Origin: Lachnospiraceae bacterium
Lineage (GTDB): Bacteria > Bacillota > Clostridia > Lachnospirales > Lachnospiraceae
Direction of reading: 5' to 3'
Assembly (NCBI GenBank): GCA_024699045.1
Contig: JAILQK010000147.1
Span: forward strand, 1-52,467
DNA length: 52,467 nt
The position numbers and the translations under genes were made by a program. Under the pieces are notes generated by a model, which ran no database searches, had not been told where the DNA came from, and saw only the letters and a program-made list of their open reading frames with translations. This document shows positions 43,385-51,487 of the stretch, piece by piece; positions within the stretch are counted from its first letter, which is position 1, and every line of letters begins with the position of its first letter.

Positions 43385-44893
43385 TTATCTCTTAAGGTTT
43401 ACGAGTTCTTCAAGCATGGAGTCCGACACCGTGATGATACGGGAGTTTGCCTGGAAACCACGCTGTGTTGTGATCATGGTGGTGAACTCATCCGAAAGGT
43501 CAACGTTTGACATCTCGAGCTCACCGGTAGACATCGATCCGCCGTTTGCGGTTATGTCGTTGATAACTGCTTCTCCTGAGTTTAAGGTCGTGCTGTAAAG
43601 GTTGTCACCCGTCTTCTCAAGACCGGAGGCATTGGCGAAAGTTGCGGTCGCGATCTGTCCGAGAAGCTTGGTCTGACCGTTGGTATAAGCGGCGGTGATC
43701 TTACCGTCCTGTCCTATCGAAAGTGAGGACATCTCACCTACTGCGCATCCTGCTCCGGCATCCGATTCAATGCGTCCGCGCTTGCCGTTCATGGTAGACG
43801 ATCCTTTGTTGTCGATGTTCTGGACAGTGGAAAGATCGATAGCAACAGCTTTATTTGCAGTGCTGTTCATATTTGAGAACCCTCCGGCATAACCATTCAG
43901 GCCGCTGAGGTTTAATCCGAGTCCGACGTAATCCTCTCCGTTAACTTTATTATATTGTAGAGCAGTGACAGCCGCGGTGGCAGCAGCTGCGCTAACTGAC
44001 ATCAGGGTTCCTTTTGCGGTAGTAGTATCAGCGGTCTTGAATGTATCAAAAGTTAGATAAGCGACATTGCTTCCTGTGGTGAATACGTTTGCGCCTGCAA
44101 GTGCAGTCTCCTTAGCAGATGCCGTCATTTCTTCTCCGGCGTCAGTCTTAAATATGGATTTGCCTTCGGAATCGACGATATCGGTCATCGTCATCTTATA
44201 CTGGCCGTTATCGGTCTTTCCGGCGCCGTTCTGTCTTTCGATCTTGAACATTCCGGTATAGCTGTATCCGAGACTGTCATAGAAAGGGACCGTAAACACC
44301 TGACCTGCCGTCGTATCGAGTGAATCCGAGTTCTTGTCGAGGATACCTGTGCCATAGGTATTGGTCGTTGAGACCGGAGCGGAGATCATATTTGCATCGC
44401 TCATGACATCGAGACTCTTCAAAGCCCCGGTATTGATGACCGTAGCGCCCGTAGCATCGGTCGTTGTGCCGTAGCCCATGACGGTATAGCCGTTCGTAGC
44501 CATGCAGAGGGTTCCGTTCGCATCAACGTTGAATGCGCCGGCTCTGGTATAATACTGATTTCCTCCGTCGGAGACTACGAAGAAGGAATCTCCGGTGATA
44601 CGGATATCAAAAGGACTTCCGGTATTCTGTGCCGAACCGGGGGTGGTTATATTGGTCGAGATTGCTCCGGTCGAAACACCGAGACCGATCTGCTTGGCGT
44701 TGATACCCGCTCTTCCGGTCGCCGCATTGGCTCCGGATGCGTTCTGGGTCGTCTGATAGAGCAGATCCTGGAAGGTTACCGAGTTTGATTTATATGCTAC
44801 CGTATTAACGTTTGCAATGTTATTACCTATAACGTCCATTCTGGTCTGGTGTGTCCGCAGTCCTGCAACTCCGGAAAAAAGTGATCTCATCAT
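43385..44893 (-). CDS. flgE: Flagellar hook protein
   Basis: The 502-residue protein starts with the rod/hook signature 'MMRSLFSGVAGLRTHQTRMD' and 'NNIANVNTVAYK'. It ends with the typical coiled-coil partner 'DEFTTMITTQRGFQANSRII'. The central variable region (about 150-400) is exported and surface-exposed. It is longer than enteric FlgE, as usual for Clostridia. AGAGGT lies 10 nt before the ATG and a TATAAT (44919-44914) stands close upstream without a clear -35. Confidence 0.96.
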   Translation of the reverse strand: MMRSLFSGVAGLRTHQTRMDVIGNNIANVNTVAYKSNSVTFQDLLYQTTQNASGANAATGRAGINAKQIGLGVSTGAISTNITTPGSAQNTGSPFDIRITGDSFFVVSDGGNQYYTRAGAFNVDANGTLCMATNGYTVMGYGTTTDATGATVINTGALKSLDVMSDANMISAPVSTTNTYGTGILDKNSDSLDTTAGQVFTVPFYDSLGYSYTGMFKIERQNGAGKTDNGQYKMTMTDIVDSEGKSIFKTDAGEEMTASAKETALAGANVFTTGSNVAYLTFDTFKTADTTTAKGTLMSVSAAAATAAVTALQYNKVNGEDYVGLGLNLSGLNGYAGGFSNMNSTANKAVAIDLSTVQNIDNKGSSTMNGKRGRIESDAGAGCAVGEMSSLSIGQDGKITAAYTNGQTKLLGQIATATFANASGLEKTGDNLYSTTLNSGEAVINDITANGGSMSTGELEMSNVDLSDEFTTMITTQRGFQANSRIITVSDSMLEELVNLKR

Positions 44894-44981
44894 AAGGCAT
44901 TTACCTCTTTCTTATTATAAGCTGTATCAATGGTTTCACGGATCGCCTGTCCTATCCGGGGCTATCCTTTAACTCTTTTTG

Positions 44982-45386
44982 TTACGCGATGACCGCGCCG
45001 TCAATATTTGTAAATATGTTCTTGTCATTATTTGCAGGGTCCATGGCTGTTACTACCGTCTTGCTTCCCGTATTTACGATAAAGGCAAGATCGTCGACCA
45101 TCACGAGCGAAGAATCTATGCCCTTACTCTCGGCATCCTCGGTCCCCTTTGTCAGCCTTTCAAGCTGCTCATCGGAAAGGTCTATGTTCCTGTCATAAAG
45201 CCTCTCTGCCGCATGCTTTGAGAATCTGACATTCCTTGTCCCGTTTAGCTCTTCGCCTTTCTGGTTAAGGATCTCGGCAAAGCTTTTTCCGTCAGTGGTC
45301 TTTCTCTCGACCCTGGTCTCGGAAACCTGTGACAGGTATGCCGCAGCCGCCTGCTCTAATGAAATTCCGTTTGTATTGATCTTCAT
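44982..45386 (-). CDS. TIGR02530-type flagellar protein
   Basis: The 134-residue product matches the small flagellar operon family TIGR02530: 'VRFSKHAAERLYDRNIDLSD' and 'VMVDDLAFIVNTGSKTVVTAMD', ending 'NIFTNIDGAVIA'. The role is not established. It is regularly found between flgD and flgE in Firmicutes and spirochaetes, suggesting a part in hook assembly. GGAGT lies before the ATG. 88 bp without a gene separate it from flgE. Confidence 0.9.
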   Translation of the reverse strand: MKINTNGISLEQAAAAYLSQVSETRVERKTTDGKSFAEILNQKGEELNGTRNVRFSKHAAERLYDRNIDLSDEQLERLTKGTEDAESKGIDSSLVMVDDLAFIVNTGSKTVVTAMDPANNDKNIFTNIDGAVIA

Positions 45387-45440
45387 AATCCTTACTCCAA
45401 TCTCAAAACTGCAGTTGATCCTTGATCCGGCTGCAACGGA

Positions 45441-46121
45441 TCATGATTCTTCGCTGCCGTCAAGTTCTACTCCCAGTGTCCTGTACTGTGCTACAAGCTC
45501 TCCGAGCTTGGTGCTGTCCGCTTCCGAGATGAAGCTCTTGGAATAATCATCCATTGCCATATATGAAGCGTACATTGAAGCTACCTGTGTCTGATATGCA
45601 TCCTTATTGCTTGAAGTAATGAAGGAAGCATTCGGAAGGTTTGCCATCTGGTTTGACCATGCGGTCGAAATGTTGTAAGCCGAAGCATAAGTATCATCCC
45701 AGACCTTCTGTATGTCATCCAGTTCATACTGATTGCCGTTGATCGTAAGGTAGACCTTTGATCCCGACTGTGATACGTACTGGACCGAGCCGGTCTCTTC
45801 CGTGGTCACTCCGGTGACCGAATCGGATGTAGAAGCCGTAACGACCTTTCCTATAAGGCTGTTGGCTCTCTGCAGATCCACACTGGTCCCCATATTGTTC
45901 ATGGCTTCAAGAGATGAGAACTGTGCAAGCTGGGAAACATACTCGGTATTTTCCGTAGGCTGCATGGGATCCTGGTACTTCATCTGAGCCACCAAGAGCT
46001 TCAGGAAAGCCTGTTTGTCAAGATCGTTGTTGACCGTCTCGGCTTCTGCCTTCTGCTCGGCAGCTGTTTTATACGCGGCATTTGTGATCGTTCCGTTTGT
46101 AATTGAAGCATCTACTGCCAT
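45441..46121 (-). CDS. flgD: Flagellar hook-capping protein
   Basis: The 226-residue protein has the FlgD N-terminal block 'DKQAFLKLLVAQMKYQDPMQP' in part, followed by 'TEYVSQLAQFSSLEAMNNM'. It forms the scaffold for hook polymerisation. Residues 95-140 form a small beta domain with 'VTGVTTEETGSVQYVSQSGS'. A Ser/Asp-rich, helical tail follows. AAAGGAG precedes the ATG. Confidence 0.95.
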   Translation of the reverse strand: MAVDASITNGTITNAAYKTAAEQKAEAETVNNDLDKQAFLKLLVAQMKYQDPMQPTENTEYVSQLAQFSSLEAMNNMGTSVDLQRANSLIGKVVTASTSDSVTGVTTEETGSVQYVSQSGSKVYLTINGNQYELDDIQKVWDDTYASAYNISTAWSNQMANLPNASFITSSNKDAYQTQVASMYASYMAMDDYSKSFISEADSTKLGELVAQYRTLGVELDGSEES

Positions 46122-46166
46122 ATTATCTCCTTTACTGTAGCGTTCAGGACATTATGTCTTTTGCGC

Positions 46167-47729
46167 TTACGCCATATAATCTACCGAATTTCCGTTTGCC
46201 GCCATCATGTCTCTTGCGATCTTTTCTTCTTCGGGGATATCACCGGGGACCCCCTCTTCGATCTCGGGATCGTTGAGATTGATATTCCTTGTCCTTCCGG
46301 GTCTGCCGCCGGGCTGTTGCGAAGCCGCTCCCGACTGCTCTCCTCCCATCAGATTCTGTTCGAATTCATGACTGGCTACCGTCACCTCTACGCTTTCAAC
46401 CCTTATGCCTCTTTGTTCGAGACTTTGTTTGAGTTCCACCAGGTGAGTCTCAAGCGCCGTCTTTACCGATGCGGTTTCCGCTTCAAACTGGGCGGTGAGC
46501 TGTCCTGCTTTGGCTACAAGCTCTACATTGAGACGCCCCAGGCTCTGCGGGTGAAGCTGCATTGAAAGGCTCTGTGTTTCACTGTCGACCACTGCTCTTA
46601 TCTGCGAATTGATCTGATTGATGATATCCATGGCCTCTGCCATTGTGGAACCGGGTGTCGTCGTTTCGCCAAGCGCTGCGGCCTCGAGAGTATTCTCTAC
46701 AGCTGCGTTAAGGTTCTGGAAAAATATGTTGTTGTTAACTGTTGTTTCGGCACGGGCTTCCGTATGTGCTGCCCTGCCTTCGGATCTTAGGATGTCATCC
46801 GATGAAGGATCCGGGTTCTGTCCACCGGTATTCGATGACTGCGCTCCCTCCTTCACTGTGACATTGAGACTGACCTCTTTGCTGCCCTTATCCTCGACGG
46901 ATATCCTTTCGGTCCTATCCGGTTCGGGTTCTGTTGTCCTTACGGCTTCCGCTGGGGTCCTTACCGTATCTTCCGGGCTTTGCTGGATCTTTTGGCCTCT
47001 GTCTCTCAGTACTGCGCTAAAATCCTCTGTGTTCTCCTGTGTTTCGGGTGTTGGAGAAACTACTTCATATTCATTTTTTAATGCGGTCAGGGTGTTCTTG
47101 AATTCCTCGGGAGTCATATCCATCTCCTGGATCAGGCTTGATGTTGTCTCCCTTACACTGCTCTGCAGATCCGTAACGATCCCGCTCAGCGTATCATCTG
47201 TTAAAATGTCTACCGGTGTGACTTCTTTTACCTGTGCCACGATATCGGCCATTACCTTCGGATCCAGCAGATCTGTCATCGTAAGTCCGAGTGTTTCCAT
47301 GATCTGGTCTAGCTCTTCATCGGAAATGCCAAGCTTTTCTTCAACAATCTGCTTTACATCCTCCGCCGCATCCTCTATCGCGGTCACCGTCCCGGTATCT
47401 GATGTATTGTCTGTGTTCTGTTCGGATTCTGCTGTCTTTTTGATCCCCGGATCATCCTTTTCACTTGTTTTCCCGGCGATATCCCTGTTACTGTTTTCGC
47501 CTGTCTGATCCGTGACCTTTGTACGTTCGGGAGCTTTTGCCGTCTCACGGTTCCCGGCCGTACGGTCTGTAAGTTTCTGCTCCGGCGCTTTACTTTTTGC
47601 TGCGCTGTCCGCTATGCTCAGCACGTCCATAAAGCTTTGATCTTCTCTGTCACCCTTTGTCTTTCCTGAAGTAATCTCCTGTCCCCCCGCCGGCATCATC
47701 ACCGGTGCTTTTACGTTAGGGGTTGTCAA
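46167..47729 (-). CDS. fliK: Flagellar hook-length control protein
   Basis: The 520-residue protein is polar, Thr/Glu/Asp-rich and predicted largely disordered in residues 1-370, the ruler part. The C-terminal FliK domain (about 385-460) carries 'SMQLHPQSLGRLNVELV', which includes the conserved hydrophobic and PxxLG residues that contact FlhB. The start is TTG with AGGAGG 7 nt upstream. It follows the MotE-like gene after a 107-bp gap with a hairpin. Confidence 0.92.
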   Translation of the reverse strand: MTTPNVKAPVMMPAGGQEITSGKTKGDREDQSFMDVLSIADSAAKSKAPEQKLTDRTAGNRETAKAPERTKVTDQTGENSNRDIAGKTSEKDDPGIKKTAESEQNTDNTSDTGTVTAIEDAAEDVKQIVEEKLGISDEELDQIMETLGLTMTDLLDPKVMADIVAQVKEVTPVDILTDDTLSGIVTDLQSSVRETTSSLIQEMDMTPEEFKNTLTALKNEYEVVSPTPETQENTEDFSAVLRDRGQKIQQSPEDTVRTPAEAVRTTEPEPDRTERISVEDKGSKEVSLNVTVKEGAQSSNTGGQNPDPSSDDILRSEGRAAHTEARAETTVNNNIFFQNLNAAVENTLEAAALGETTTPGSTMAEAMDIINQINSQIRAVVDSETQSLSMQLHPQSLGRLNVELVAKAGQLTAQFEAETASVKTALETHLVELKQSLEQRGIRVESVEVTVASHEFEQNLMGGEQSGAASQQPGGRPGRTRNINLNDPEIEEGVPGDIPEEEKIARDMMAANGNSVDYMA

Positions 47730-47810
47730 ATCTTATCCTCCTTTCTGCATAAATATACTTTGCTCTTATATTTATCGGATGATCCAGCCCCAGACTGAAC
47801 CCCTTTTTTC

Positions 47811-47839
47811 AAAAAAATCAGGATGAACCGGCCGGTTCA
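47811..47839 (-). terminator. Candidate terminator between the MotE-like gene and fliK
   Basis: A perfect 16-bp palindrome (47824-47839, TGAACCGGCCGGTTCA) overlaps the stop codon of the MotE-like gene. It can fold as a 6-bp stem with a GGCC loop. On the minus strand it is followed after 6 nt by seven T residues (47817-47811). The spacing to the T run is longer than ideal, so this may be only a pause or partial terminator. Confidence 0.45.
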
Positions 47840-48742
47840 CTCTTCTTCGTCGGGATCCATGATCTCTGTTATGTTTCCGGCAAGATCGGCATCAAGCTTT
47901 CCTATCTCGGCAAGGATGCTTCCGCGCGCATCCGCGTTCATCACGCCGAGGATCTTTGCCGCAAGCTCAAGATCGTTCCTTAAAGGTACACTGTTGAAGA
48001 TGACCGCGGCATCCTTTGCCTTCATCTGGGAATAAGCCTTGGCATAATCCTTGATCTCCTCGCTGATCTGCTCCTGCTTCACAACTTCCTTGTACAGGAT
48101 CTCCGCATTGGTAGGATCTATTTCTTCATAGTATTTACGATATTCGTCAATATCCGGCGCCTTGCTGTTAAATACTACTTCGTTGTCAAATTCATCCTTG
48201 ATCTTTTCGAATTCGACCTGACTGTCCTCGTAGGTTTTAAGCCGGGTGATCTCCTGTGACAGCTCGTCTATCGTCTTGTCGGCCTCCGACACATCCTGCT
48301 GCGCTTCCGCAAGCTCGCTTTCCAGGATCTTGATGCGGTTTACGGCGTCCTCGAGACTGTCATACCCGCCTTCGATCACATTATCACCCGAAACGGTATC
48401 AGCTCCCTGGACGGAGCCTTCGGGAAGGATCTTGTTGATAACAGGGACATTGCCTATGACCGGGGCCAGCACATTGGATCCGAAGCCGCCCACATCAAGC
48501 TTTATGAGCAGCGCAAGGATCGCAAGCCATATCAGAATGATCACAACCGTAACAAGGATCACCGAAAAAGCTCCGCCCTCGTCTTCGGCATCGTATTCCT
48601 CCGCGGCAAGGGCTTTACGTTGCTTTTTCAGCTCCTTGGCCTGAGCCTTGAGCTGTTTCTTTTCCTCCTTGATCCGGGCTATCTCCGCCTTTTGATCTTC
48701 CGGGGTTCTTTGTTCTTTTTTTTCGTTCTCGTTTTCTGCCAT
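47837..48742 (-). CDS. MotE/YlxF-like protein
   Basis: The 301-residue protein has a cytoplasmic Lys/Glu-rich helix (1-55), one TM helix (about 58-85), an extracytoplasmic coiled coil (about 130-200) and a C-terminal domain similar to the MgtE N-domain ('YSQMKAKDAAVIFNSVP', 'AAKILGVMNADARGSILAEI'). This is the arrangement of YlxF and MotE. It lies between fliJ and fliK as ylxF does in Bacillus. MotE is a MotC chaperone in alpha-proteobacteria, but the Firmicutes role is unclear. Its ATG overlaps the fliJ stop. Confidence 0.82.
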   Translation of the reverse strand: MAENENEKKEQRTPEDQKAEIARIKEEKKQLKAQAKELKKQRKALAAEEYDAEDEGGAFSVILVTVVIILIWLAILALLIKLDVGGFGSNVLAPVIGNVPVINKILPEGSVQGADTVSGDNVIEGGYDSLEDAVNRIKILESELAEAQQDVSEADKTIDELSQEITRLKTYEDSQVEFEKIKDEFDNEVVFNSKAPDIDEYRKYYEEIDPTNAEILYKEVVKQEQISEEIKDYAKAYSQMKAKDAAVIFNSVPLRNDLELAAKILGVMNADARGSILAEIGKLDADLAGNITEIMDPDEEE

Positions 48743-49197
48743 TAGTCTTTCTTCTGCTTTTTGATTCCAAAGGTATAGCTGGTAAGCTGATCTATCTGTT
48801 TGCTCTCTTCCATCGCAAGTTCACTCTTAAAATCATCAAAGGCTTTTTCCTTGAGCTTTTCCTGTGTCTTGCGATCCTTCATCGCTTCTTCGAGAGCGGA
48901 TCTCTTTTTTTCGAGTTTTTCTTCTTCGTGCTCCACAACCTCATGCTGCTGCACGATCATATCCCCCATTATACTGATTGCCCGGGCATTTGCCACCATA
49001 TCCCTGACATTCAGAGACTCTTCGCGAAGCCTCCTTGCCTCATCCTCATAGTCGCTCCGCCTTTTTTTCAAGCCTTCCTCTACTTCCTCGGCTTCATTGA
49101 CCGCGATCTGCTGAGTGGCATATTCCATTTTGGCCTGTTCCTCAAGCTTTTCATCAAGATTGAGGATGTTCTGCATTCTGTATACAAATTTAGCCAT
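48742..49197 (-). CDS. fliJ: Flagellar export chaperone FliJ
   Basis: The 151-residue protein is almost entirely charged alpha-helix, starting 'MAKFVYRMQNILNLDEKLEE', the usual FliJ N-terminus. It forms a coiled coil that sits in the FliI ATPase ring. GAGGAAGG precedes the ATG. It follows fliI by 50 bp, a stretch with a 10-bp tandem duplication but no gene. Confidence 0.9.
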   Translation of the reverse strand: MAKFVYRMQNILNLDEKLEEQAKMEYATQQIAVNEAEEVEEGLKKRRSDYEDEARRLREESLNVRDMVANARAISIMGDMIVQQHEVVEHEEEKLEKKRSALEEAMKDRKTQEKLKEKAFDDFKSELAMEESKQIDQLTSYTFGIKKQKKD

Positions 49198-49247
49198 AAA
49201 CCTTCCTCAGACTTTCCCAGGCTATATCAGGCTATATCAAGCCTTCT

Positions 49248-50576
49248 TCAGGCGCTTCCCGTCCCGTCCGTAAAGATCTCTTCGAGCATCTTTATCTCAT
49301 CGTCGAACTCAAATTTTGAATCCGTCGTCTGCATAAGATATTCGTTGACCGCATCGATCTTGGATATCGCAAAATCGATCTTGGGATTCGATCCGGCTTT
49401 ATAAGCCCCGATATTGATCAGATCCTCGGCTTCATTATAGGTCGCCATTACGTTCTTTAGTTTTCCCGCAAAGGCTTTGTGCTCCTTTGATGCGATCTGG
49501 CTCATACATCTCGAAATGCTCATGAGCACATCGATCGCCGGATAATGATTCTGCTGCGCGATCTTGCGGTTGAGCACGATATGTCCGTCAAGGATCGATC
49601 TTGCCGTATCCGTTATGGGCTCGTTGAAGTCATCTCCGTCAACAAGAACGGTGTAAAGCCCGGTGATCGAGCCCTTTGCTCCGTTACCCGCGCGCTCAAG
49701 CAGTTTAGGCATCTCCGCGTATATTGAAGGCGGATATCCTCTGGTTACGGGCGGTTCGCCGGAAGCGAGGCCTATCTCTCTTTGTGCCATCGAAAAACGG
49801 GTAAGGGAATCCATCATCAAAAGCACGTCTTTTCCCTGATCCCTGAAATATTCAGCGATAGCGGTCGCCGTCTTTGCCGCCTTGTTTCTCTCAAGCGCCG
49901 GTTTGTCGGATGTGGCGACCACAACTACCGAGCGCGCCATGCCTTCAGGCCCCAGGTCTCTTTCGACAAACTCTCTGACCTCTCTTCCGCGCTCTCCGAT
50001 GAGCGCTATGACATTGACCTCAGCCTTTGTATTTCTGGCAAACATACCCATAAGAGTAGATTTGCCGACACCGGAACCTGCGAAGATCCCTATCCGCTGT
50101 CCCTTTCCTACCGTCAAAAGGCCGTCCACGGCCTTTACTCCCAGAGGAAGAACTTCGCTTATTATGACTCTGTCCATAGGATCCGGAGGCATCGCTTCCA
50201 CAGGATATTCATCTCCTGTCATCTCCGAACCGTCAGAAGGATTTCCCATGCCGTCAAGAGTGCGTCCGAGCAGATCATCCGAGCATTTCACCATGAGAGG
50301 ATGCTCCAGGTTTTCCACTATGGAACCGGAGCCGATCCCGTCGGTTGATTCATATGGCATGAGAAGCGTCATGCGGTCCTTGAATCCGACCACTTCGGCA
50401 AGTATCGGACTCAAAGATGTATCTGCCGGCTGGATCGAGCAGATATCCGCAAGCCTTGCATCCGGGCCCTCGGATTCGATAGTTAGACCGACTACGTTTA
50501 CAACCTTGCCGAGCTTCTTAAAATATGTTCCGTTCTTAAGGCATTCGTATTTTGAAAGATCTATAGCCGCTTCCAT
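49248..50576 (-). CDS. fliI: Flagellar export ATPase
   Basis: The 442-residue ATPase has the Walker A 'GIFAGSGVGKSTLMGM' near residue 170, 'VIALIGERGREVREFVE' and 'VLLMMDSLTRFSMAQREIGL' (Walker B), and the 'GYPPSIYAEMPKLLERAG' block of F1-type ATPases. It drives export substrate unfolding with FliH and FliJ. The ATG overlaps the fliH stop (TGATG). Confidence 0.97.
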   Translation of the reverse strand: MEAAIDLSKYECLKNGTYFKKLGKVVNVVGLTIESEGPDARLADICSIQPADTSLSPILAEVVGFKDRMTLLMPYESTDGIGSGSIVENLEHPLMVKCSDDLLGRTLDGMGNPSDGSEMTGDEYPVEAMPPDPMDRVIISEVLPLGVKAVDGLLTVGKGQRIGIFAGSGVGKSTLMGMFARNTKAEVNVIALIGERGREVREFVERDLGPEGMARSVVVVATSDKPALERNKAAKTATAIAEYFRDQGKDVLLMMDSLTRFSMAQREIGLASGEPPVTRGYPPSIYAEMPKLLERAGNGAKGSITGLYTVLVDGDDFNEPITDTARSILDGHIVLNRKIAQQNHYPAIDVLMSISRCMSQIASKEHKAFAGKLKNVMATYNEAEDLINIGAYKAGSNPKIDFAISKIDAVNEYLMQTTDSKFEFDDEIKMLEEIFTDGTGSA

Positions 50577-51487
50577 CAGCCATCTTCCTCTTTTCTGTAC
50601 GAAAGCAGTTTCAGTTGTTTCCGGAGTCCCTCAAGCTCTGTCCCGACGGAGCAGTCAAATATCCCGGAACCGGTATCGATCATGGCCTGTCCGGGATTCA
50701 GGGTTACATCGGGGACTATCTCTGTATTGTCCGCACCCGGAATGCCGTCAAAAAGAGCCGCTTTATTAGACGAAATATATTCATAATCGTCTTTTGACAC
50801 ATGTACCATAAGATCCACGGTGGTATCTGTATTCTGCAGGGCATTTTGAAGAAGATGGAATATGATCTCCTTATTGTCGGAAAGATCGACCGAAAAGACA
50901 TGACCGTATATATCGGAAAGCATATCTATGAGTGCCGGCTCAAGCTCCGAGACCATCTGCTCATACTCTGCCATCATCGCCTGCTCTTTTTCGGCAAGCT
51001 CGGCCTTAATGGCATCGGCCTCCGCAAGTCCCTGACCGTAGCCTTCGTCATGACCGGCCTGTCGGGCTTCTTCGAAGATCTGCGCTTTACCGGCTTCCGC
51101 CTGATCGAGCGCATCCTGAATGAGCTGATCGGCCTGAGCTCTTGCATCCTCCAGCATCTGATCCGCCTCGGCCCGGATCGCCTCGAGATCAATGGCCGGC
51201 TGAGGTGGCGGCACCTCGGCTTTGATCACGTTGCCTTCCGCCCCTTCACCGGGTTCGGCATCCGGATCGTTCAAAAGCCCGTCAAGCATTTCAGCATCAA
51301 GGCCTTCACTGAAGCCGTCTTCGGAAAATTCTGCCCCGTCACCCTGTCCCTGAGCCGCCTGGGTCTCTTTTGCCAGGATGTTTTTCAGCAGGTTTATCCT
51401 TTCTGCGACCTGTTTGTTTGAATTGATGACGATCTTTTCGTCCTCATCGACGGCCGCATGATATCCCTTAACAATATTAGACAATGA
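50576..51487 (-). CDS. fliH: Flagellar export regulator FliH
   Basis: I place the start at TTG 51487 ('MSNIVKGYHAAVDEDEK', 303 aa). GGAGGAG lies about 11 nt upstream, whereas a longer reading from GTG 51505 has no ribosome binding site. The middle is acidic, followed by an Ala/Glu/Gln-rich helix (about 100-170) and a C-terminal FliH/V-type E-subunit domain (about 175-300). It inhibits and anchors FliI at the export apparatus. It overlaps fliG by 11 nt. Confidence 0.9.
   Translation of the reverse strand, partial: SLSNIVKGYHAAVDEDEKIVINSNKQVAERINLLKNILAKETQAAQGQGDGAEFSEDGFSEGLDAEMLDGLLNDPDAEPGEGAEGNVIKAEVPPPQPAIDLEAIRAEADQMLEDARAQADQLIQDALDQAEAGKAQIFEEARQAGHDEGYGQGLAEADAIKAELAEKEQAMMAEYEQMVSELEPALIDMLSDIYGHVFSVDLSDNKEIIFHLLQNALQNTDTTVDLMVHVSKDDYEYISSNKAALFDGIPGADNTEIVPDVTLNPGQAMIDTGSGIFDCSVGTELEGLRKQLKLLSYRKEEDG

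Noticed and set aside
46618-47508. 296-codon plus-strand frame
   Set aside because: Antisense to fliK. The Ser/Val-rich composition reflects the opposite strand of a Thr/Glu-rich gene.
49218-49240. 10-bp tandem duplication (AGGCTATATC twice) between fliI and fliJ
   Set aside because: Short slippage product with no associated gene, promoter or hairpin of note.
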